Assembly (NCBI GenBank): GCA_958496175.1
Contig: OY292276.1
Coordinates: 22,400,001-22,464,000 of the forward strand
DNA: 64,000 nt
Reading direction: 5' to 3'
DNA from: Sisyra terminalis
Lineage: Eukaryota; Arthropoda; Insecta; Neuroptera; Sisyridae
The notes below the pieces were generated by a model. It ran no database searches. It was given only the letters and a program-made list of their open reading frames with translations, and had not been told where the DNA came from. Every line of letters begins with the position of its first letter. Position 1 is the stretch's first letter. A program made the position numbers and the translations under genes. Positions 56,293-64,000 of the stretch are shown here, in pieces.

Positions 56293-58959
56293 TTATAAAA
56301 AATACGATACTAATTCCATTGGTCAAGTACAAACGGCAAAAAAGGAGTACAAAATATAAATTATACAATCAGATAAATTGTCTGCAAATCCAATGATTAA
56401 GTTTTTTCAAGAAGAGTTATTTTATGGTCAAATATCAGATTTTCTTCCACCAAAAAAATTGCTTCCATCAACTGGAACAAATTACAACATTTTTAATGAT
56501 TATACTAATTTGTTTTAGCACTAACCATACGCAACTAGCCATATGTTGATCAAATATAAACAATGAACCCAAACATTCAACTTATGATCAAAAATTTTAA
56601 CATATTTCCTGTATTTGTACGTTCTTCCAGAGCCAATGTCAATCACAACATAACAAGTAGGGAGATATTTTTATTGGCTCCTAATAACCTTATTTGGATC
56701 ATCTAATAATCTTCTTCGGAAAAAAGTTACACTCCATACTCAGAAGAGTATCAAACTGTCATATGAAGAATGTGAGATGGCATTTAATTAAATTTCTGAG
56801 GATACTGTAGTACAGTAGCAAAAAATTTGCTTTTTAAGTAATCGGGCCATTCAAAGTGGTTCTCACCTCACGAAGTCAAAACATAAACAAAAGTTTACTG
56901 AAGCATTTTTTTACACTTGAATTTTTTACATACTGCATGTGTAGTAGTGAATGGGGAAAAAACGAACAAATGTACTTTACATCCCTTACGGGTCAAGCAG
57001 AATCGGGTTACTTTGTTTTCTATGTGCAATTTTATTGACGAAACCACACCAATGGTGAAACGGTAACAAAGAATTATTACATTCTATTGTCAAGAGTTAT
57101 TGGTAAGCAAATTTCGTTACTGTAAAAATAGTTTAAGTTTTGGAAATAGTTTTATAGTGTTTTTCTTTTTATTTATTTTTCTCATTTGGAAAAAATAAAA
57201 AGTTGTGTAATTTGAATTAATTTATATCAATGTCCTCACAGAGTTTAAACTTACACATATCGTGTTCGCGTGGCAAAAGTTCGTCATCACTGATGTAAGG
57301 GCAAAGAAAAGGTGAAGGTTAGTGATTTAAATAAACGTTATGAAGCAGTAAAGGAAAAAAAACATTGAAAGCCATTTGAAAATTAAAGTAGATCTTGATC
57401 TTGTGAGCTTAACCTTTTTTTCACACATGGTCAATTATATGAGATTTGTACTGAAGAAACTAGCCAAGAATAAGTTGGAGTCGTGCAAGAACGGTTCCGT
57501 ACTAACTTCGAGATTCTTTATTTTCAACAAATCATAATGAAGTACATTCTGGTCTAATGTCCACTTATTTTCTGAATATGTTTGATTCAATATAAATTTC
57601 TCAGAAGATTATTTATCTGCACTAATTTTAAAGTTTCAATTGATTGATAAACATACATCTGCACTATGGTCACATAACACCATATATGAAATTTTAAAAT
57701 TTGTTTCATTTAATGCAAAAATACAATCCAAATGTTTTTAAGAGCACTTTTTTCTATAAAAAACATACCCAATATTTATAATGAGATGAAATTAAATCTA
57801 ACAAACAAATTTTTAAGTTAAGCTACTGGCATCTAATTTTATTTGTTAATAACGTTATGAATTTAATGAATTTTCTGCTAATATTATTAGCTTTAAAATT
57901 GAAAAAGATGCATTAGTACAACGATGATATAAGTAGGATAGTAATTACAGGGATGATACGAGACTGATATTGACAAACATTAACTTTAGAAGTAGCATAT
58001 TGTATGATACTTGTATTTTATACGAAAATATAATACACAAGCTTTTCCAAATAGGAATGCATATTGAACATACGAGCATTACGTTAACATGAAAATGTTG
58101 TTAACTACCATTAAAATATTATGCACATCAACGCGAAAAGTCTTGATGCAAAATCATGACAGAAATTTCACAGCAAAATAAATATCCATTCTAAATATTT
58201 GATGGTCGTAAAACAAAACGAAGAAATGTCAGATCTAAAAACGTTTTTTCCATCCCGAATTCCCTACCTTTTATTAACCAACACTTCCTATATAAAAACA
58301 AAAGTCTACCTCTTTCCCATTTCCCTTAATTCTTAACGCCAATTTCCCCATCTGCCGATGTAGTCCTTGTCGCTCCCTTAAAAATTTCCAAGTTCTAGCA
58401 CCCACAGAGAACTGATAATTTCCTCGTTGGGATACACAAAAAATCACAAATCTATATAGTTATAGACGTTTGTTTGCAAGGAAAATTGCAGGTTGTCCGT
58501 GACAACGAATTCACGTTTAGAATTCATTCCAAACCCACATCAAAAAAAAATTGAAATTGGAAATATTAGTAGGTACCACAATATCTTGAAAAGAGAAAGA
58601 AATCAATCAATAAATATATATAATGTTTGTATGAACAAAGATATTAAAATTTTTAAGTCAATTTAATTTTTACTCATTTTCTACACAAGAAAAAGATTTT
58701 AAAATATAAATATCATATATCCCAAAATATAACTTGAGGATGCTCTAGCATTGTCTTTCCTTTTAAAAGAAAATCAACTTTTTCTATTAATACAAAAGAT
58801 AGGTATATCATATCGCCGCCAATATTTTACAAAAGAAGAGTTTTTTTATGAACGAGTGACCAAGTGACTACCATAATGAGAATCTTCAAATAGTACTAAA
58901 TATCCCCGGAATGATAAGTTCACCCAATTGGGTTCGCCAGTGATTTCATAATTGAAAAA
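56293..58959. other. No supported gene
   Basis: Mixed composition with slightly GC-richer patches near 56600-57100 and 58250-58480. Open frames are short and have no recognisable domain. Confidence 0.45.
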
Positions 58960-59165
58960 TGTAAGGTGAAAAATTCGAAAATAAATTCTGTAAAAAAATA
59001 TTGATTATACTTTACTGAAGAAGGTAATTTAAATTTTTGAATTTAAATTGCCCAAAAATTCTTTACCTTTAAAATTTTAGCGTTCAAAAATTATGCCACC
59101 CCTAAAACTTTGCCGCCCTAGATTCGGGCCTCACGGGCCTAGGCGCAAATCCATCACTGCTTATT
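58960..59165. repeat. Dispersed repeat (GCC-rich phrase)
   Basis: A compact phrase at about 59090-59160, TTTGCCGCCCTAGATTCGGG through GGCCTAGGCGCAAATCCATC, is far richer in G/C than its flanks. It has the form of a widespread insect non-autonomous repeat. A related, inverted phrase is at 22610-22830. Ends are unknown. Confidence 0.4.
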
Positions 59166-62100
59166 TCAGAGGTATATTTCGATAATGTTGGGCATAATTT
59201 GTTTTCATTATTCATTAAGAAGCTTTTTATTCATAGTGAAACAAAATCATTACAAAAATAAAATAAGCAAAGGTTGGATTTTTTGTTTTTAATAATTTTG
59301 CTTTTTTTAATATTTGTATAGCTGATTAATAAATAAATAATGAATATGCATAATTAACTTATTTAAATTGAAAATGAAAAGCCATTTCTATGCTTGAACC
59401 ACACATTTTTATAAATATTTATTTTGTTATATTTCCAAACATAGAAACTAAATTCTTGTATTTCCGATGAAAAGAATGGCATCAAATTCACCTTCTTCGA
59501 ATGAATATTTATGAAATGTCTGCGTACAAAAATGCCTACTCAAAAATGAGTAAAGCAGAATTTAATATGGAATAATGTTCCCATTGCAAAATTTCATTTG
59601 ATATATTTAATTAAAATGTTAATTTAATTAAAATATGAAAATTTATTTGCAAAAATAAATTTTTGAGCCAATGATTAAATTCTTTGTTTCTTATTTCGTA
59701 GCGCAAAGATTGTCAACTAGGTGAAAGAACATTACACTGGTCGGTGCTTTTATTAGATTTCTTCGATAGATCCATAAAACCGGAATGTGTTTTAAAAACA
59801 GTTCGTAACATAAGTAAGGTGAGATAGTGGGCAATTTACAAAGGACTTTTCAACGGAGGGATGGCTTGGCAATGAGGTGACATTTTCGTGTTGAAAGTGC
59901 ATTACAAACTGACAAACATACGTATGTACGATGGATCAAAGAGGGAGTTGTGTCTCATATGAAGAACTAGTGCAATTTGCGACAAGTCTATAATCACAGT
60001 AAATACAAGTAGCTTTGAAACAAAGCCATCAAGTTTATGGCAACGAAAAGCTTTACTCACATACAACGAAAAACAAACAAGATACGCGAGAATATTGCAT
60101 AAAATGTGACGTTATTCAACGGGTTCAAATTGCTCATCGCACGAAAAAAAGCTCATACTGATCGTTTGATAAAAAGGTTAACGAAATTATGACAAGAAAT
60201 TGATTATGACATGTGTTGCGTGCAAAATGATGACAAAATTCATGTGCTGATTTTGCACTTTATATGAGTAACGAATTTGTAGAAAGGGATGAAACACGGG
60301 GGAAGCGGTGTACACAAATCAATAGTTATTTTTTTAATAAATTTTTTCTTTTTGTGCTTTCCACCATTCCCACATGATAAAGTTATTAAAATTATAAATC
60401 TACAAAAATAATAACATAATTACATTTTTCAATGACACACGATTTTCTTACCGACTAAATTTTACTTTTAAATTAAAAAAAAAGCACAAAGGTATTAAAG
60501 CTCAACCCATTTGGTATCGTTTCATTTAATAATAAGCAGGTATGGAAAAAATATTTTCTTCTAGTCCACCCCGTCTCGATTTCACCACGGTTTTCTTCAT
60601 AATTTTCTCGAAGCTTTACATAAACTGTGTACAGTATTTACGTTTTTGATTAAAGGCCTCCTGGTCAAATTAAGTTCATGTGAGTCTCACGCGCGCGCGT
60701 ATTTAATAATAACAAACTTAAATCTCACACACAAAAAGCTTAGATCTTTAGGGTGTGATAACATGGTAACTTTATTATTATATTTTATATAATGTCTTAA
60801 GGTTTTATAACCAGTCATAAAATATTTATAAAAAATTGGTCAACCGTGTTTAAACAATGATCAAAACAGAGACAATCGCGGCAAGGAAAAGGAAAATAAA
60901 TATTAAATAAATTTGCCCTTAATTTCAGGCGCAAACGCGATTATAATAAACGAAACGACAATTATCGGCAAGGTAATATTTTCCATGTCAGATTTTATAA
61001 AACGATTTAATCGAACAACGTTTTTGAACTAAATAGAATTATCTCTCTAATAAAAACGATACGGAATTACGTTCTTGAAGAAACGCGACAAAACGAAAAC
61101 GAGAATTACCAAACTGTGTGTTTTTGTCGCGAACGATAATTGTCCGGAATGAAACGTGGAAAATAGATAAAAGGATTTTACCAATTTCCATTTCGATCGT
61201 GGATAAATTATCTTATTAAAGAGTACGCGCTCGCTTCTTTTTCCAAAGGTATTAATTTTATTAATTGTTTGCGTACAAGTAAATTAGATTATGAAATATT
61301 AAGAACATACAAAAATGAAAAATTGAGAAATCTTTATCAGTTTAGAAACTACAACAAGTCTTAAGGAGGAGTCAGGAAAATAGCAAAATCAATACATTCT
61401 CTAGCAGCTCAGCGGTGTTAAAAGCTTTGATAAAACCACAGGTCAACTCCAAAATATTATGGTAGTACCTGTATGTCCTAACTATTCTGGTCGCCAAAAA
61501 CCAAGTAATATTAGGGTAAAATTAAATTGGACATACATTATTTGTTGGTCCAAAAAAAGTGTTTGGAGACAAAAAATCGATGGAAAATATACCTTGAAAG
61601 GAAGATTTTATTCAAATCATTGTTTGTTTTAGAACAACACCAAAGAGCTACAATATTCGGGGTTTTTTAAGAATTGCCATCTTTTTTCCCCAACTACAAT
61701 ATCGTAAACTTATCTGTATCCTAGATTAGGATAGACAGATGCTGCTTGGATGGCTTATGCAAGGTACATCACACTTAAAATTAAATCAAAATGTAAACAA
61801 AGTATTTGTATATATATTATAAGAGCAATCAATTTTAATTTATATGTTATTTAAAGAGCTATACACAGCAAAAGAATGGTGAGATACCATTCTTAAAATT
61901 TAACTGCTGAAATACTAAATTTTTTAAAAGATCTTAAGTCAAATTGATGACAGGCCTCACAACCGGTCACTTTAGCCTGAAAAAGCATTTTCCTACTATT
62001 ACTGTTGGATCCTTCGATATACAAATTCTTACGTTAAAAGGATACAAGTGCTTCTCACATTCTGTTGGAACGCAACACTCTATAAAACTAATTATGTTTT

Positions 62101-63092
62101 TATATGATAGATACGTTCCCAAAATATTCGTGTAAAAAGAGAATTATGAGTAAATAATATTAAAAAAATCTTATTTGAGTTCGATTGTGAATTTATTTTG
62201 TGTTTACACCAAAAATTTATGTGAAAACAAAATAATTTGAGATAAATGATTTTTTTCAGCAAATAAAGTTAGCATGTTTTTAAGACAGTTATAACTCAAC
62301 AATAAACATTAAATTATTAATTCAACATTATACAAAATAATGAAAACGTGATAACGCTGTCGAATTTATAAGTTAGCAGCGTTGGCAACTATAGTATGTC
62401 TCTCTCACATTATGTGAGTGCACATGCGCGACATGTTCAACATTTTGAAAATAAATTATTTGACAGATCTCATCCTTTTCCGCTTTATACTGTATACTCT
62501 AAGGGCGACAAAGATAAATTATGCGTTTTATTTTTAACTAACCAATAGTACTAAAAGATCTTGTATTATACAAGTAGAAACGTCTCTTTGACGACATTGT
62601 TGCCGCATATTTTGTACAATAATTCATTTATCAAGTTAATACCACATTTTTGATTTGCTTATATATTTTTTTTGAAAACCGTAGAGCAAATTCAAATGAA
62701 CTTATGCAAAATTAGTTTCTTAAAGTTTAATCGACATTTTTAAAGTTGGGAATGCCTGGTAGAATTTTTTTTTGCTAATAAAAAAAAATGTTGTTTGTAC
62801 GATCTCCGAATCTTCATAAGATAACGTGTAAAATCATTTTTTTTAAGTTGCAATACCTTTTTAACGACTTAGTAAATCGGTTTCAAATTTTCACAGGTGC
62901 TTTAGCATTAAATATAAAATATTTTGCCAAATTTTAAGTTACCTGGTAGCATTTTGACATACTTGCCTCCATAACATCCTTAATCATGCAAATGAAATTT
63001 AAGAAAATAAGAGTTATTTAATATCTGTTAGTAAGAACTGGGAGTCAATATAGTTTTGTAGTGTAAATCAATATATTTAACTGTAGTGTGTG
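59166..63092. other. No supported gene; several GC-richer patches
   Basis: 59880-60300 and 60880-61260 are richer in G/C and CpG but carry stops in all frames. An alternating CGCGCGCG run lies near 60690. At 62370-62440 a GTTGGCAAC-type palindromic word is followed by a GTGAGTGCACATGCGCGACATG stretch that looks promoter-like. None can be tied to a gene. Confidence 0.4.
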
Positions 63093-63298
63093 TGTTGGCA
63101 AAACTCTCCAGTGCTCTTCTGTGTGTCACTGTTTGGAAATTAAGCTGTTATAAGCGTTGTACGACGCTAGGCAAAGCTCTGCGTCTAAAGCATAGGAACG
63201 TTACTAGTCAAGGGGATTGATTGCTTTGGGAATAAAGAGACAATCATTAAATTCAAATAGAATTCCTCGTCTCGTTTCTCTTGTGTGGTCCATCAACA
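63093..63298 (+). mobile_element. Possible small solo LTR
   Basis: This GC-richer block of 206 bp begins TGTTGGCAAAAC and ends CATCAACA, so it has TG...CA ends with a TGTTG/CAACA inverted repeat. An AATAAAG signal lies in its second half. The flanks do not give a 4-6 bp duplication and no retroelement protein is nearby, so the call is weak. Confidence 0.3.
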
Positions 63299-64000
63299 TC
63301 TGTCAGTCAATTTCAATTGACTTTATTGATTTAGTGAGCCAACTGATCGATAAATGTATGTATGTTCGATAAAAAGTAAAAAGAAAATTTTTTAAATGAG
63401 TAAAATTCACTGTAATGAATTTTGCAAGGATTTGCAGATGAATTTTTTGTCTGTTGGTTTTTTTTTTGCGAAAAAATGGCATTCGACACGGTCAATTCAA
63501 CCACAACTCAAACGTTGAACAAGCAAATGTGCACCAAATGAAAGTTCGTCGTGTGGTTTGCCATCGTTTCGATTTGTTTGAACAGTTAGTCGTTGGATAA
63601 TGTAATTTTTTGACCTTTTTCTTTTATTTATACGTAAAATTTCAAATGTCTCTGATCTTTTTTGTCCAATAGATACATCATTATTTAGAAAGGGAAAAAT
63701 AAATCCGCGTAATGGTCACTAGTTTTTACATTTTGCGGACTTTTTGCGAGCTTGATCAGATTATCGTGACGTGGGTAAATTTTTGAAGGAAAATTTACAA
63801 GTTTTTTTATTATCAAATATACCTAAGGGATTTATGATGCAAATGTTTAAGTCAAATTGCAATTTTAAACCGATTTGAAAAGTGTTTTTCGTTCATGAAA
63901 GCTTTTTGCTGATTCTGTTCCGTATGCACGATTTCCAGAAGTTCTTAATAAGTTGAAATTTACTGTTAACATTAAGCAGGATTGAAGTCACGTTTAAGTT
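63299..64000. other. No supported gene
   Basis: 63470-63780 is somewhat richer in G/C, with no coding frame of note. Nothing was recognised up to the window end. Confidence 0.45.

Noticed and set aside
60680..60705. CGCGCGCG run as a CpG-island promoter
   Set aside because: It is only a short alternating repeat in AT-rich DNA, with no transcript-like sequence beside it.
48141..64000. A second ABCC gene in tandem
   Set aside because: ABCC genes are often in tandem arrays, so I looked for Walker or LSGGQ-type stretches downstream and upstream. None was found in the window.
1..64000. CRISPR arrays, rRNA, bacterial operons or riboswitches
   Set aside because: No regularly spaced repeats, ribosome-binding sites or rRNA-like sequence; the window is eukaryotic.

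Overview
The window reads as nuclear DNA of an insect, perhaps a beetle. It is very AT-rich by eye, has coding exons split by very short introns (52-81 bp) beside long AT-rich ones, and carries a large load of decayed transposable elements: mariner, hAT, Helitron, Penelope-like, LINE, LTR and tRNA-derived SINE pieces. The order-level guess is weak. No bacterial operon features, CRISPR arrays or rRNA are visible.

One gene can be modelled completely. It is a full-length ABCC-family (MRP4-like) ABC transporter on the + strand, 38483-48139, in nine exons that join in frame to 1271 residues. The architecture is TMD1-NBD1-TMD2-NBD2, with both Walker A, signature, Walker B and H-loop motifs present. 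Two of its introns (60 bp and 54 bp) are multiples of three with no stop codon, so an ORF caller reads straight through them. A third (52 bp) would give a half transporter if retained. The long third intron hosts two Penelope-like 3' ends fused head to head.

Layout. 1-5870: AT-rich, nothing firm. About 5874-6034: a possible terminal coding exon with a poly(A) signal. 6679-8000: a 234-bp imperfect palindrome and a solo LTR. 9440-9620: promoter-like sequence ending in a strong splice donor. 10399-11720: a dispersed repeat carrying a 170-codon ORF, then a small possibly secreted ORF on the - strand. 13300-14773: a SINE head and a hAT element with matching ends. 15100-21350: blocks of higher GC, including a possible first exon of a type II membrane protein. 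22600-31500: repeat remnants, a 1.14-kb Helitron and a GC-rich island. 34500-37600: nested palindrome, LINE end and mariner fossil. 38483-48139: the transporter gene. 50700-56300: LINE pieces, a second copy of the 10.4-kb repeat, a 1.2-kb foldback element with 480-bp arms, and a second SINE head. 56300-64000: mostly unrecognised sequence with a possible small LTR.

The isolated GC-richer islands with coding-like or splice-like features suggest that parts of the window lie inside long introns of neighbouring genes, with the transporter between or nested within them. That is inference. Element names rest on short motifs read by eye; no database search was run.
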